The notes under the pieces are model-generated. The model had not been told where the DNA came from. It made no database searches and saw only the letters and a program-made list of their open reading frames with translations. Shown here one piece after another: positions 21,164 through 30,695 of a DNA stretch of 57,969 nucleotides. This DNA comes from Luteibacter sp. Lineage in GTDB: Bacteria; Pseudomonadota; Gammaproteobacteria; Xanthomonadales; Rhodanobacteraceae. The first letter of the stretch is position 1; each line of letters begins with the position of its first letter. The stretch is from NCBI RefSeq assembly GCF_009912395.1, contig NZ_WNDO01000034.1, forward strand, positions 1 through 57,969, written 5' to 3'. The translations under genes were made by a program, and so were the position numbers.

Positions 21164-23506
21164 ATGACCCTTCGCCCCGTGTCGCTCGCCCTCCTGCTGG
21201 TCCTCGCTACCGCCGGCGCGCAAGCCCAGAATGCTTCCCAGCAGCCGCAGCCGGGCGCGACACCGGCGGTGAAGAGTCCGACGCCGCCCGCGGCGAAGAG
21301 CCCCGCGCCGCAGCCGAAGGACGCCTCGGAGGCGGCCACCTCGCCCGAGCCGCAGCGCAAGGAGTCCACCCTTCCGCTCAAGCCCACGGCCGCCGAGGCG
21401 CAGGCCTCGCAGCTGTCCGCGCGCTTCCTGACCCGCTTCCACTACCAGGCCCAGCCGCTCGACGATGCGATGTCGGCGAAGATCTACAAGGCCTACTTCG
21501 ACTCGCTCGACAGTGAGAAGGTCTTCTTCACCCAGGAAGACATGGCCAAGTTCGAACCGCTGAAGACGCAGTTCGACGACGCCATCTGGAACCAGGACCT
21601 CTCCGGTCCGTTCTCGGTGTTCAACCTGTACATCACCCGCGCCGTCGACCGCATGAACTACGCGCGCGGCCTGCTGAAGAAGGGCTTCGACCTCACGGGC
21701 AACGAGAGCTTCAACTTCGACCGCAAGAAAGCCGCGGTGCCGAAGGACCAGGCCGAGCTGGACGACATCTGGCGCAAGCGCACGATGAACGACTGGCTGC
21801 GTCTGAAGCTGGCCGGCAAGACCGACGACGACATCCGCAAGACGCTCGACAAGCGCTACGCGAACTACATCACTCGCGTGCGCCAGCTCGACGACGAGGA
21901 CGCGACCCAGGCCTTCATGACGGCCTACGCGAACTCCACCGACCCGCACACTGATTACCTCGGTCCTCGCGCGGCCGACGCCTTCGACATCGCCATGCGT
22001 CTCTCGCTCGAGGGCATCGGCGCCGTGCTGCAGGCGCGTGACGACTACACCACCATCCGCGAGCTGGTCCCCGGTGGCCCGGCGATCAAATCCGGCAAGA
22101 TGAAGCCCGGCGATCGCATCGTTGCGATCGGCCAGGGCGAGACCGGCACGATGGTCGACGTGGTTGGCTGGCGCCAGGACGACGTCATCAAGCTGATCCG
22201 CGGCAAGAAGGACACCACGGTTCGCCTGGAGATCCTGCCGGCCGACGCTGGTGTGGACGGCAAACACGAGATCGTGACCCTGGTGCGCAAGAAGGTCACG
22301 ATGGAAGAGCAGGCCGCCAAGTCCAAGGTCATCGACGTGAAGGATGGCGACGTCACCCGCAAGATCGGCGTGATCGAACTGCCCACCTTCTACCAGGACT
22401 TCGGCGCCCGTCGTCAGGGCGACGCCAACTTCAAGAGCGCCACGCGCGACGTGAAGAAGCTGCTGACCGCGCTGAAGGCGCAGAAGGTCGAAGGCATCAT
22501 CATGGACCTGCGCAACAACGGCGGCGGCTCGCTCAATGAGGCCACCGAACTCACGGGCCTGTTCATCGACACCGGCCCGGTGGTGCAGGTGCGCGACGCA
22601 CGCGGCCAGGTCGAAGCCCAGGGCGACGACGAGCCGGGCATGTCGTGGGACGGCCCGATGGCTGTCATGGTCAACCGTGGCTCGGCCTCGGCGTCGGAGA
22701 TCTTCGCCGCCGCCATCCAGGACTACGGCCGCGGCATCATCATCGGCGAGCCCACCTTCGGCAAGGGCACCGTGCAGAACCTCGTCGATCTCGACAAGTT
22801 CGGCAAGGCCACCACGGGCGAGGACGCCAAGTACGGCGAGCTCAAGATGACCATCGCCGAATTCATCCGCATCAACGGCGACAGCACGCAGCTGCACGGT
22901 GTGACACCGGACGTCCGCTTCCCGGAAAACGGCGACGCGAAGGAATTCGGAGAGTCGACCTACGACAACGCGCTGCCGTGGCGCCACATCGATCCGGCCG
23001 ACTACAAGCCGGTGGCGAACCTCAAGCCCATCGTCGGTCCGCTCAACCAGAAGCATGAGACCCGTGTCGCGACCTCGCCCGCTTGGAAGCTGATGCTCGA
23101 CGAGCTGGCGCAGTACAAAAAGATGCGCGACAAGACGGACATCTCGCTGAACTTCGCCACCCGTCAGGCCGAGCGCAAGCAGTTCGACGCCACGCAGGCC
23201 GATTTCCGCAATCGTCGCAAGGCGATCTTCGGCGACGCCAGCGAAGACACCACCGACGACGCGAACAACGGCGACGACGGCCTGAACGCCAACGAGCGCA
23301 GCATCAAGTCCGACCTCAAGCAGGAAGCCGACGCCAAGAAGGCCAAGGACACCCCGCTCGACGAGGCCGCCCACATCGTCAGCGACGAAGTGGCCCTCAT
23401 CAAGGGCGACGCGAAGCTCGCTTCGCAGGTGCTTCCGTACGGTGGCCGCAAGGTCGACGCCGCGCAGACGGCCCAGGCCGAAAAGCCGGCACCCACGTCG
23501 CCGTAA
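21164..23506 (+). CDS. prc: Carboxy-terminal processing protease Prc/Tsp
   Basis: The 780-residue periplasmic S41 protease degrades proteins from their C-termini and in E. coli processes wall enzymes. A signal peptide (to about 'GAQA') is followed by a low-complexity Ala/Pro/Lys stretch. Then come the N-terminal helical domain, a PDZ domain ('IRELVPGGPAIKSGKMKPGDRIVAIGQG') and the protease domain. By alignment with the E. coli spacing the Ser/Lys dyad is S509 ('GSASASEIF') and K534 ('TFGKGTVQ'). The C-terminal part is rich in Asp and Lys. It follows lipA by 28 bases but is functionally closer to the wall genes upstream. A REP pair follows. Confidence 0.94.
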   Translation: MTLRPVSLALLLVLATAGAQAQNASQQPQPGATPAVKSPTPPAAKSPAPQPKDASEAATSPEPQRKESTLPLKPTAAEAQASQLSARFLTRFHYQAQPLDDAMSAKIYKAYFDSLDSEKVFFTQEDMAKFEPLKTQFDDAIWNQDLSGPFSVFNLYITRAVDRMNYARGLLKKGFDLTGNESFNFDRKKAAVPKDQAELDDIWRKRTMNDWLRLKLAGKTDDDIRKTLDKRYANYITRVRQLDDEDATQAFMTAYANSTDPHTDYLGPRAADAFDIAMRLSLEGIGAVLQARDDYTTIRELVPGGPAIKSGKMKPGDRIVAIGQGETGTMVDVVGWRQDDVIKLIRGKKDTTVRLEILPADAGVDGKHEIVTLVRKKVTMEEQAAKSKVIDVKDGDVTRKIGVIELPTFYQDFGARRQGDANFKSATRDVKKLLTALKAQKVEGIIMDLRNNGGGSLNEATELTGLFIDTGPVVQVRDARGQVEAQGDDEPGMSWDGPMAVMVNRGSASASEIFAAAIQDYGRGIIIGEPTFGKGTVQNLVDLDKFGKATTGEDAKYGELKMTIAEFIRINGDSTQLHGVTPDVRFPENGDAKEFGESTYDNALPWRHIDPADYKPVANLKPIVGPLNQKHETRVATSPAWKLMLDELAQYKKMRDKTDISLNFATRQAERKQFDATQADFRNRRKAIFGDASEDTTDDANNGDDGLNANERSIKSDLKQEADAKKAKDTPLDEAAHIVSDEVALIKGDAKLASQVLPYGGRKVDAAQTAQAEKPAPTSP

Positions 23507-23509
23507 CCC

Positions 23510-23576
23510 TGTAGGAGCGCGCTTGCGCGCGATGGGGCGCCTCGATGCCCCCATCGCGCGCAAGCGCGCTCCTACA
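23510..23576. repeat. REP pair (GTAGGAGCGCGC family)
   Basis: Two complete inverted arms lie between prc (ends 23506) and the pseudouridine synthase gene (starts 23593). Confidence 0.92.
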
Positions 23577-23592
23577 ACAACAGACCCACACC

Positions 23593-24330
23593 ATGTCCGA
23601 TCCCGTCCGCCTTTCCCATCGCGTCTGCGAGCTGTTCGGGCTTTCCCGCGCCGATGCCGAGCAGTTCATCCAGAACGGCTGGGTATCGGTAGATGGCCAG
23701 GTGGTCGAGGCACCGCAGCACAGGGTCACGACCGAGCGCGTCGAACTGGATCCAAACGCTCGCCTGGACGCCGTGGAGCCCGCCACGATCCTGCTGCACA
23801 AGCCGGCGGGTATCGATATCGACGATGGCGGCAAGGTCATTCTTTCGTTGGTGACGCCGGAGACCCGTTGGGTCGACGATCCCAGCGGCGAGCGCCTGCT
23901 GCGTCGCCATTTCCATCGGTTAACTGCGCTGGTGCCTCTTGATGCCGAGGCCAGCGGCCTGGTCGTGCTCACCCAGGACGGCCGCGTCTGGCGCCGCCTG
24001 ACCGAGGACGCCGCTCTTATCGAGCACGAGTACGTCGTGGAAGTGTCGGGTCAGATCGCGGCCGGCGGCCTGGAGCGCCTCGGTCACGGCCTCCGCTTCA
24101 ACGGCTACGCGTTGCCGCCGTGCAAGGTCAGTTGGCAGAACGAGACCCGTCTGCGCTTCGCGATCAAGGGTGTCGGGGCGGGACAGTTGCGCGATATGTG
24201 CAAACAGGTCGGACTGGAGGTCGTGTCCATCCGCCGCCTGCGCATCGGGCGCGTCGCCCTGGGCAAGGGCCCGAACGGCGCGATGCCGGCAGGGACGTGG
24301 CGCTACCTCCCCGTAGGCGACCGCTTCTAA
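23593..24330 (+). CDS. S4-domain RNA pseudouridine synthase (RsuA/RluF group)
   Basis: The 245-residue product has an N-terminal S4 RNA-binding domain ('LFGLSRADAEQFIQNGWVSV') and a pseudouridine synthase core. The catalytic Asp is in 'LVPLDAEASGLVVLTQDG', where the more usual text is GRLD; the Asp is kept but the flanking residues differ. The C-terminal 'QLRDMCKQVGLEVVSIRRLRIG' is typical of the RsuA/RluB/E/F group. RluF is the nearest guess, but the target uridine in rRNA or tRNA cannot be fixed. ATG 23593 is chosen because the earlier in-frame start lies within the REP arm. Confidence 0.85.
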   Translation: MSDPVRLSHRVCELFGLSRADAEQFIQNGWVSVDGQVVEAPQHRVTTERVELDPNARLDAVEPATILLHKPAGIDIDDGGKVILSLVTPETRWVDDPSGERLLRRHFHRLTALVPLDAEASGLVVLTQDGRVWRRLTEDAALIEHEYVVEVSGQIAAGGLERLGHGLRFNGYALPPCKVSWQNETRLRFAIKGVGAGQLRDMCKQVGLEVVSIRRLRIGRVALGKGPNGAMPAGTWRYLPVGDRF

Positions 24331-24339
24331 CCCAGCCCT

Positions 24340-24364
24340 TGTAGGAGCGCGCTTGCGCGCGATC
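24340..24364 (+). repeat. Single REP arm (GTAGGAGCGCGC family)
   Basis: One full arm with no inverted partner lies between the convergent pseudouridine synthase and RIO kinase genes. Confidence 0.85.
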
Positions 24365-24395
24365 CCGCGTAGCGGGCCAGATTACCAATGCGAAA

Positions 24396-25325
24396 TCAGT
24401 CCCAATCTTCCTCGGCGGCTTCACGCCCCTGCTGGCGGATGATCCATTCCTCGCGCGCGTCGTTGATGGACTGGCGCACGCTGTCGAGATCCACCTCGCT
24501 CTCGTCCGGCGTGAATTCGCCGGTCAGTTCGGTATCCGGAAGCAGGTCGCCCGCCTCGAACAGGGCCCACATCTCCTCGCCGTACCAGGTATCCAGCAGC
24601 TCCGGCGCCCAGCGTCCGAAATAGGCGGTGAGGTTGTTCACGTCGCGCAGCAGCATCGTGCGCGCGGCGTTGTTGCCGCCGGCGCTGACCACCTGCGGGA
24701 AATCGATCACCACCGGGCCGTCCGGGCCGACGAGCACGTTGTACGGCGAGAGATCGCCATGAATCAGGCCACAGCACAGCATCAGCACCACCTGGCGCAC
24801 CAGCACCTGGTGGAAATCGCGGGCCTGCTCCGGCGTGAGTTCGACTTCGCCCAAGCGGGGGGCCGAGAAACCGTCGGGGTCGGTGACCAGTTCCATCACC
24901 AGCACGCCGTTGAAATAGCCGTAGGGTTCCGGCACGCGGACCCCGGCGGCGCGCAGCTGGTAGAGCGCGTCGACCTCGGTGTTCTTCCAGGCGTCTTCCT
25001 GCTGCTTGCGGCCGTACTTGGTGGCCTTGCCGATCGCGCGGGCCTCGCGGCTGCCGCGCACCTTGCGGCCTTCCTGATACTGCACACGTTGCTGGAAGCT
25101 GCGTTGCGCCATGTCCTTGTAAACCTTCGCGCAGCGCACGTCGTCGCCGGTACGAACGACGTACACGGCCGCTTCCTTGCCGCTCTTGAGCGGTCGCAGT
25201 ACCTCGTCGATGACGCCGTCATCGATCAGCGCCTGCAAGCCTTGGGGAGTCTTCACGTATTTCTTGGGTGGTGTGGGCGCCGAAAGGGCGACCTCTAGCC
25301 ATAAATTTTCGCATTTCCGCGCCAT
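24396..25325 (-). CDS. RIO1-family serine/threonine protein kinase
   Basis: From ATG 25325 the product is 309 residues. The RIO signature is clear: a P-loop-like 'LKSGKEAAVYVVRTGDD' with Lys in 'CAKVYKDM', the catalytic loop 'LIHGDLSPYNVLV' and the metal-binding 'VVIDFPQVV' in place of DFG. RIO kinases are universal in ribosome maturation in eukaryotes and archaea; bacterial members are less well understood. The C-terminus is acidic. The reading frame stays open far upstream on this strand, but that is a shadow of the aceF/lpd genes. It is divergent from the MscS gene with 87 bases between. Confidence 0.88.
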   Translation of the reverse strand: MARKCENLWLEVALSAPTPPKKYVKTPQGLQALIDDGVIDEVLRPLKSGKEAAVYVVRTGDDVRCAKVYKDMAQRSFQQRVQYQEGRKVRGSREARAIGKATKYGRKQQEDAWKNTEVDALYQLRAAGVRVPEPYGYFNGVLVMELVTDPDGFSAPRLGEVELTPEQARDFHQVLVRQVVLMLCCGLIHGDLSPYNVLVGPDGPVVIDFPQVVSAGGNNAARTMLLRDVNNLTAYFGRWAPELLDTWYGEEMWALFEAGDLLPDTELTGEFTPDESEVDLDSVRQSINDAREEWIIRQQGREAAEEDWD

Positions 25326-25412
25326 TGCCACCACGCCGCCGTCCAAAAACCGGGTATTCACATGGCCGTTGCTAGCCTTTGCCGCGAATTCCACGGAGGC
25401 AAGGGCCCGCCC

Positions 25413-26252
25413 ATGATCGATTTTCTCGACCGTCTCGGCATTGACCACGCGACTCGCGTGCTGATCCTCGGCTACGGCATACGCATCGGCCTGTCGCTCG
25501 TCGCGCTGGTCATAGGTTTCTGGATCGCCGCACGCCTCGCCAACGTTGGCCGACGCGCCCTGGAGCGCGCCCGGGTCGACGTCACGCTGGCCAATTTCCT
25601 GCGCAATGGCATCTACGGCCTGCTGATCGCCTTCCTCATCGTCCAGGTGATGGGCATGGCGGGCATCCCCACGGCCTCGTTCATCGCAGCCCTCGGTGCG
25701 GCTGGCCTGGCCATCGGCCTGGCCCTGAACAGCTCGCTGTCCAACCTCGCTTGGGGGGTGCTGCTGATCATGTTCCGCCCCTTCCGCATCGGCGATTACG
25801 TGCTGGTCGGCGGCGTCGAGGGCACGGTGCAGAACATCAACCTGATGCACACCTACATCATCACCGCCGACAACCGCGAGGCGGTGGTGCCTAACGCGAA
25901 GGTGGGTGGCGACGCCATCATCAACTTCAACGTGCGCGGCACCCGCCGCTTCGAGTTCAAGGTGGGCATCGGCTACGGCGACGACATCGGCAAGGCCATG
26001 GAGGTGATCCAGGAACTGTTCGCCGCCGACCCGCGCATCCTCAAGGACCCGGCGCCCGGCGTGTGGACCGATACCCTCGGCAATTCCAACGTGAACCTGG
26101 TCATCCGCGGCTGGGCCACCGTGGCGGACATGTACGGCGCCCAGACCAACCTCCTGCGCCGCATCAAGGAACGCTTCGCCGAGGAGGGCCTCACCATCCC
26201 GTCGTCGCAGACCGATATCCGCCTGATCCAGCCCGGCCAGGCACCGAACTGA
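25413..26252 (+). CDS. Small-conductance mechanosensitive channel (MscS family)
   Basis: The 279-residue product has three membrane spans in the first 115 residues. A pore helix rich in Ala and Gly ('FIAALGAAGLAIGLALNSSLSNLAWGVLLI') is followed by 'FRPFRIGDYV', the MscS beta-domain entry, and 'VVPNAKVGGDAIINF'. It opens under membrane tension to release solutes on osmotic downshock. ATG 25413 has AAGGG seven bases upstream. It is divergent from the RIO kinase gene and followed by a REP pair. Confidence 0.9.
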   Translation: MIDFLDRLGIDHATRVLILGYGIRIGLSLVALVIGFWIAARLANVGRRALERARVDVTLANFLRNGIYGLLIAFLIVQVMGMAGIPTASFIAALGAAGLAIGLALNSSLSNLAWGVLLIMFRPFRIGDYVLVGGVEGTVQNINLMHTYIITADNREAVVPNAKVGGDAIINFNVRGTRRFEFKVGIGYGDDIGKAMEVIQELFAADPRILKDPAPGVWTDTLGNSNVNLVIRGWATVADMYGAQTNLLRRIKERFAEEGLTIPSSQTDIRLIQPGQAPN

Positions 26253-26259
26253 CACCCAC

Positions 26260-26360
26260 TGTAGGAGCGCGCTTGCGCGCGATGAGGCCTGCGAGGGCTT
26301 CGCAGATCGTTGTTCCTTCTTCGATTTGGGCCGGGGATCGCGCGCTAGCGCGTTCCTACA
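26260..26360. repeat. REP pair with long spacer
   Basis: Two inverted arms are separated by about 50 bases, longer than in the other pairs. The right arm carries CTAG and CGTTCC differences. It lies between the MscS gene and aceF. Confidence 0.85.
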
Positions 26361-26519
26361 GAGAGGTTGGGGCGGCTTCAAACGCCCCAAACAACCGTTT
26401 GAATCGTGGGAATCGCCTCGCGAGGGATTACAATCGATGGGTTGCGCCGCAGCACGGCGCCCATCATTCCCCCGCCGCCGGGTTTGCCGCCCGTCGACGC
26501 AAGTTCCTGAGGAGGTTCC

Positions 26520-28205
26520 ATGGCCGACGTCAAAGAAGCCCGCGTCCCCGATATCGGTGGAAAAGCGGTTCCCGTCATCGAAATCATGGTCAAGGTCGGC
26601 GATCGCGTCGAAAAGGACCAGAGCCTGGTGACGCTCGAATCCGACAAGGCCACGATGGAAGTTCCGGCGCCGTTCGCTGGCGTCATCAAGGAACTGAAGG
26701 TCAAGGTCGGTGACGAGGTCGACGAAGGCGCCGTGATCGCGCTGGTCGAAGCCGAGGGCGATGCCCCGGCCGCCAAGGCCGAAGCCCCGAAGCCGGCGGA
26801 AAAGGCCGCCACGCCCGCTCCGGCCGCTCCGGCACCGGCTCCGGCCGCCGCCAAGGCTGCTGCACCGTCGAAGGCCTCCGGCCCGGTCGACGTCAACGTC
26901 CCGGACATCGGCGGCAAGCCGGTGCCCATCATCGAGATCATGGTCAAGGTCGGCGACACGGTCGAAAAGGACCAGAGCCTCATGACCCTCGAGTCGGACA
27001 AGGCCACGATGGACATCCCGGCGCCTGCCGCCGGCGTCATCAAGGAGCTGAAGGTCAAGGTCGGTGACGAGGTCAACGACGGCGACCTGATCGCCATCCT
27101 CGAAGGCCAGGGCAGTGGCGAAGCCGCCGCGCCGGCGCCGACCAGCCAGCCGGTCGTGTCCGAGGCTCCGGCCCCGGCGCCAGCCCGTGAAGCCGCCCCG
27201 GCTCCGTCGAAGTCCGCCGAGGCGCCGGCCGGTGGCGCGCCGCGCACGCCGCCGGTGTCGTTCGATGCGTCCGTCATCATGCCGGGCAACGCCCCGTACG
27301 CCAGCCCCGCCGTGCGCGCCTTCGCGCGTGAGTTGGGCGTGGACGTCGCCGAGGTGAAGGGTAGCGGCCGTGGCGGTCGCATCCAGCGCGAAGACATCAC
27401 CGCCTACGTCAAGAACGTGATGACCTCCGGTACGCGTCCGTCTGCCGGTGGCGCCGTCGCCGGCGGCAACGGCCTGACCCTGCTGCCGTGGCCGAAGGTC
27501 GACTTCTCGAAGTTCGGCGAGGTGGAAGAAAAGCCGCTCTCGCGCATCCAGAAGATCTCCGGCGCGAACCTCGCCCGCAACTGGGCGATGATCCCGCACG
27601 TCACGCAGTTCGAAGACGCTGACATCACCGAGCTGGAAGCCTTCCGCAAGAAGCTCGGCGAAGAGAACAAGGACCTCAAGGTCACCCCGCTGGTGTTCCA
27701 GATCAAGGCGGTGGTCGCGGCCCTCAAGAAATTCCCGACCTTCAACGCCTCGCTCGACGAAGCGGGCGAGAAGCTCACGCTCAAGAAGTACTTCCACGTC
27801 GGCATCGCCGTGGACACGCCGGACGGCCTGGTCGTGCCGGTGATCCGTGACGCCGACAAGAAGGGCCTGCTCGAACTCGCCGCCGAACTGGGCGAGATCT
27901 CGAAGAAGGCGCGCGACAAGAAGCTCACCGCCGCTGACATGTCCGGTGGCTGCTTCTCGATCTCCTCGCTCGGCGGCATCGGCGGCACGGCGTTCACGCC
28001 GATCGTCAACGCGCCGGAAGTGGCGATCCTCGGCGTCTCCAAGGCGCAGATGAAGCCGGTTTGGAACGGCAAGGAGTTCGCGCCGCGCCTGATGCTGCCG
28101 CTGTCGCTGTCGTACGACCATCGCGTCATCGACGGTGCGCTGGCTGCGCGCTTCGCCGTGTACCTGGCCCAGCAGCTCGGCGACATCCGTCGCCTGTTGC
28201 TCTGA
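26520..28205 (+). CDS. aceF: Pyruvate dehydrogenase E2, dihydrolipoamide acetyltransferase
   Basis: This 561-residue E2 core carries acetyl groups from pyruvate to CoA. Two lipoyl domains (about 3-78 and 120-197) each have the lysine to be lipoylated in 'LESDKATM'. Ala/Pro hinges separate them. A peripheral-subunit-binding domain ('[28 protein letters not shown]' region, about 260-295) and a catalytic domain ending 'SYDHRVIDG' (H534, D538) follow. GGAGG lies before the ATG. lpd follows by 16 bases. aceE is not beside it here, so E1 is encoded elsewhere. Lipoylation would depend on lipB/lipA nearby. Confidence 0.97.
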   Translation: MADVKEARVPDIGGKAVPVIEIMVKVGDRVEKDQSLVTLESDKATMEVPAPFAGVIKELKVKVGDEVDEGAVIALVEAEGDAPAAKAEAPKPAEKAATPAPAAPAPAPAAAKAAAPSKASGPVDVNVPDIGGKPVPIIEIMVKVGDTVEKDQSLMTLESDKATMDIPAPAAGVIKELKVKVGDEVNDGDLIAILEGQGSGEAAAPAPTSQPVVSEAPAPAPAREAAPAPSKSAEAPAGGAPRTPPVSFDASVIMPGNAPYASPAVRAFARELGVDVAEVKGSGRGGRIQREDITAYVKNVMTSGTRPSAGGAVAGGNGLTLLPWPKVDFSKFGEVEEKPLSRIQKISGANLARNWAMIPHVTQFEDADITELEAFRKKLGEENKDLKVTPLVFQIKAVVAALKKFPTFNASLDEAGEKLTLKKYFHVGIAVDTPDGLVVPVIRDADKKGLLELAAELGEISKKARDKKLTAADMSGGCFSISSLGGIGGTAFTPIVNAPEVAILGVSKAQMKPVWNGKEFAPRLMLPLSLSYDHRVIDGALAARFAVYLAQQLGDIRRLLL

Positions 28206-28221
28206 CGCGAGGGACACGGAC

Positions 28222-30018
28222 ATGGCAAACATCGAACTGAAGGTTCCCGACCTCGGCGGCTCGCACGACGTGCCGGTCATCGAGATCCTGGTCAAGGTCG
28301 GCGACACCGTCGAGAAGGACCAGAGCCTCATCACCCTCGAATCCGACAAGGCCACGATGGACGTGCCCGCCTCGCAGGCCGGCAAGATCGTCGAGATCAA
28401 GGTTAAGGTCGGCACCGAGGTGAACGAAGGCACGGTCATCGCCACCATCGAAGCGGCTGGCGACTCGTCGTCGGAGAAGGCCGTCGGCCAGGCCGCCATG
28501 AAGGAAGCACCGGCAGCCGCGACTCCGTCGCCCGCCCCGCCGCCGCCGAAGCCGGAAGCCCCGCGCGCCGCCGCGCCGCAGGCGGCCGGTGCCTCGGGTC
28601 GCAAGGCCGACATCGAATGCCAGCTCGTCGTGCTCGGTTCGGGCCCGGGCGGCTACACCGCCGCCTTCCGCGGTGCGGACGTCGGCCTCGACACCGTGCT
28701 GGTAGAGCGCTACGAAACACTCGGCGGCGTCTGCCTCAACGTGGGCTGCATCCCGTCGAAGGCGCTGCTGCATGCGGCGGCCGTGATCGAGGAAGCCGAA
28801 GCCATCGGCGCGCACGGCATCAGCTTCGGCAAGCCGAAGATCGATCTCGACAAGCTGCGATCGTTCAAGGAAAAGGTGGTCGATCAGCTCACCGGCGGCC
28901 TCGGCAAGATGGCCAAGGCGCGCAAGGTGCGTACCGTCACCGGCGTCGGTAGCTTCATCTCGCCCAACGAGATGGAAGTGCAGACGGCCGAGGGCGTGAA
29001 GCTCATCCGCTTCGAGAACGCCATCATCGCCGCCGGCTCGCAGTCGGTGAAGCTGCCGTCGTTCCCGTGGGACGACGAGCGCGTCATCGATTCCACCGGC
29101 GCGCTCGAACTGCGTGACGTGCCGAAGAAGCTGCTCGTCGTCGGCGGCGGCATCATCGGCCTGGAAATGGCCACCGTCTACGCCTCGCTGGGCGCGGATG
29201 TCACCGTCGTCGAACTCGCCGACCAGCTCATGCCGGGCGCCGACATCGACCTGGTGAAGCCGCTGCAGCAGCGCATCGCCAAGCGCTACAAGGGCATCCA
29301 CCTGAAGACCAAGGTGGTGAAGGCCGAAGCGACGAAAAAGGGCATCGAAGTCACCTTCGAAGGCGAAAGCATCCCCGAGACCACGCTATTCGATCGCGTG
29401 CTGGTGTCGGTCGGCCGTTCGCCGAACGGCAATAAGGTCGGCGCCGAGAAGGCCGGTGTGGAAGTTACCGATCGCGGTTTCATCCCGGTCGATCGCCAGA
29501 TGCGCACCAACGTGAAGCACATTTTCGCCATCGGCGATCTCGTGGGCCAGCCGATGCTGGCGCACAAGGCCACGCATGAGGCCAAGGTCGCGGCGGAATG
29601 CGCGGCGGGCATGAAGAGCTTCTTCGACGCACGCGTGATCCCGTCAGTGGCCTACACCGATCCGGAAATCGCCTGGGTCGGCGTGACCGAGCGCGAGGCG
29701 AAGGAAAAGGGCCTGAAGATCGGCGTCGGCAAGTTCCCGTGGGTGGCCTCCGGTCGCGCCATCGGCATTGACCGCACCGAAGGCTTCACCAAGCTGCTGT
29801 TCGACGAGGAAACCCATCGCATCGTCGGCGCCGGCATCGTCGGTCCGCATGCGGGCGACCTCATCTCCGAACTCGCCCTGGCGATCGAAATGGGTTGCGA
29901 AGCCGGCGACATCGGCCGCACCGTGCATCCCCACCCCACGCTCGGCGAATCCGTCGGCATGGCGGCCGAGGTGTACGAGGGCACGATCACCGATTTGTAT
30001 ATTCCGAAAAAGAAGTAA
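28222..30018 (+). CDS. lpd: Dihydrolipoamide dehydrogenase (E3) with N-terminal lipoyl domain
   Basis: E3 reoxidises dihydrolipoamide using FAD and NAD. The 598-residue product is longer than the usual 470 because residues 1-80 are a lipoyl domain ('[11 protein letters not shown]') joined by an Ala/Pro linker. The FAD Rossmann motif 'VVLGSGPGGYTAAF', redox pair C171/C176 ('GGVCLNVGCIPSK'), NAD motif 'VVGGGIIGLEMA' and C-terminal 'HPHPTLGE' base are all present. ATG 28222 starts exactly at the lipoyl domain; the longer frame upstream overlaps aceF. Lipoyl-fused E3s are known in Neisseria and xanthomonads. It ends at a strong terminator. Confidence 0.96.
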   Translation: MANIELKVPDLGGSHDVPVIEILVKVGDTVEKDQSLITLESDKATMDVPASQAGKIVEIKVKVGTEVNEGTVIATIEAAGDSSSEKAVGQAAMKEAPAAATPSPAPPPPKPEAPRAAAPQAAGASGRKADIECQLVVLGSGPGGYTAAFRGADVGLDTVLVERYETLGGVCLNVGCIPSKALLHAAAVIEEAEAIGAHGISFGKPKIDLDKLRSFKEKVVDQLTGGLGKMAKARKVRTVTGVGSFISPNEMEVQTAEGVKLIRFENAIIAAGSQSVKLPSFPWDDERVIDSTGALELRDVPKKLLVVGGGIIGLEMATVYASLGADVTVVELADQLMPGADIDLVKPLQQRIAKRYKGIHLKTKVVKAEATKKGIEVTFEGESIPETTLFDRVLVSVGRSPNGNKVGAEKAGVEVTDRGFIPVDRQMRTNVKHIFAIGDLVGQPMLAHKATHEAKVAAECAAGMKSFFDARVIPSVAYTDPEIAWVGVTEREAKEKGLKIGVGKFPWVASGRAIGIDRTEGFTKLLFDEETHRIVGAGIVGPHAGDLISELALAIEMGCEAGDIGRTVHPHPTLGESVGMAAEVYEGTITDLYIPKKK

Positions 30019-30031
30019 CGTTCCGCTCAAG

Positions 30032-30075
30032 AAACACCCGGTAAGCGACCTCGTCGCCTATCGGGTGTTTTTTTA
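30032..30075 (+). terminator. Intrinsic terminator of aceF-lpd
   Basis: An extended hairpin pairs 30032-30049 with 30053-30070 with one mismatch and a CTC loop; its outer AAACACCCG/CGGGTGTTT is perfect. A T tract follows. It is 13 bases beyond the lpd stop. Confidence 0.9.
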
Positions 30076-30120
30076 TGCCTGGCATGTGCGAGATCGCGTC
30101 TCCGGCGCGAACCACTTTTC

Positions 30121-30188
30121 TGTAGGAGCGCGCTTGCGCGCGATCACACGTCGCGATATGCCCCATCGCGCGCAAGCGCGCTCCTACA
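30121..30188. repeat. REP pair at the 3' end of the RAYT gene
   Basis: Two inverted arms. The right arm (reverse complement) overlaps the end of the minus-strand RAYT gene: the TAG stop (30184-30186) is the GTAG head of the REP. Confidence 0.93.
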
Positions 30189-30639
30189 GCCAGATGGCGT
30201 TCCAGTAGGGGTAGTCGCCGATGTGGTTTACGAGGCCGGCACGTAGCGGATTGGCCACGATATAGCGAGCGACCGCACGTAGGTTTTCGTCTGTTCGCAA
30301 AGCGCGATCGTGGAAAGCGCGCTGCCAGAGTGGAGACGTACGTCCTTGCGTCTTGAATGTTCGGGTGAGGCGCGACCGCAAGCTCGCCACGACACGGGAC
30401 AGCTCCCGGTCACCCAACTTCACCATGACATGGATATGGTCCGGCATGACGACCCACGCCAGGCACTCGGCACCTTTCCATGTCGTAGGGGCATGGATGA
30501 GTCGCGAGGCTATCCGTGCCGCACGATAGTCGCGAAACACCGGCGCCCGGTTCCAGGTGACGCATGTGATGACATAGACGCGGCCCGGTTCCGAGACCCG
30601 GCCGTGGCGTAGCGAAGCATGTCCGCGTTTCCAACTCAT
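30184..30639 (-). CDS. REP-associated tyrosine transposase (RAYT, Y1 transposase)
   Basis: The 151-residue product has the Y1/HUH nuclease motif D67-H68-I69-H70 in 'VVMPDHIHVMV' and the catalytic Tyr, most likely Y126, in 'RYIVANPLRAGLV'. RAYTs are single-copy, domesticated relatives of IS200/IS605 transposases that cut REP hairpins and are thought to have spread them. This gene lies between two REP pairs of the family found throughout the window, the arrangement called a REPtron. It looks intact, and its stop codon lies inside the downstream REP. It is most likely the cognate RAYT of the GTAGGAGCGCGC elements; that is inference from linkage. Confidence 0.9.
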   Translation of the reverse strand: MSWKRGHASLRHGRVSEPGRVYVITCVTWNRAPVFRDYRAARIASRLIHAPTTWKGAECLAWVVMPDHIHVMVKLGDRELSRVVASLRSRLTRTFKTQGRTSPLWQRAFHDRALRTDENLRAVARYIVANPLRAGLVNHIGDYPYWNAIWL

Positions 30640-30695
30640 CTGGGAACGATGGCGATCCTGGATTGTTCGCGATATCGGTGAATATCTCCGGATGT

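Noticed and set aside
20945-23563. 872-residue minus-strand frame
   Set aside because: Antisense shadow of lipA and prc; composition is low-complexity Val/Arg/Leu/Gly with no motifs.
24396-28613. 1405-residue open frame on the minus strand
   Set aside because: Only its last 309 codons are a real gene (RIO kinase). The rest is antisense to the MscS and aceF genes, kept open by high G+C, and has no family-like content.
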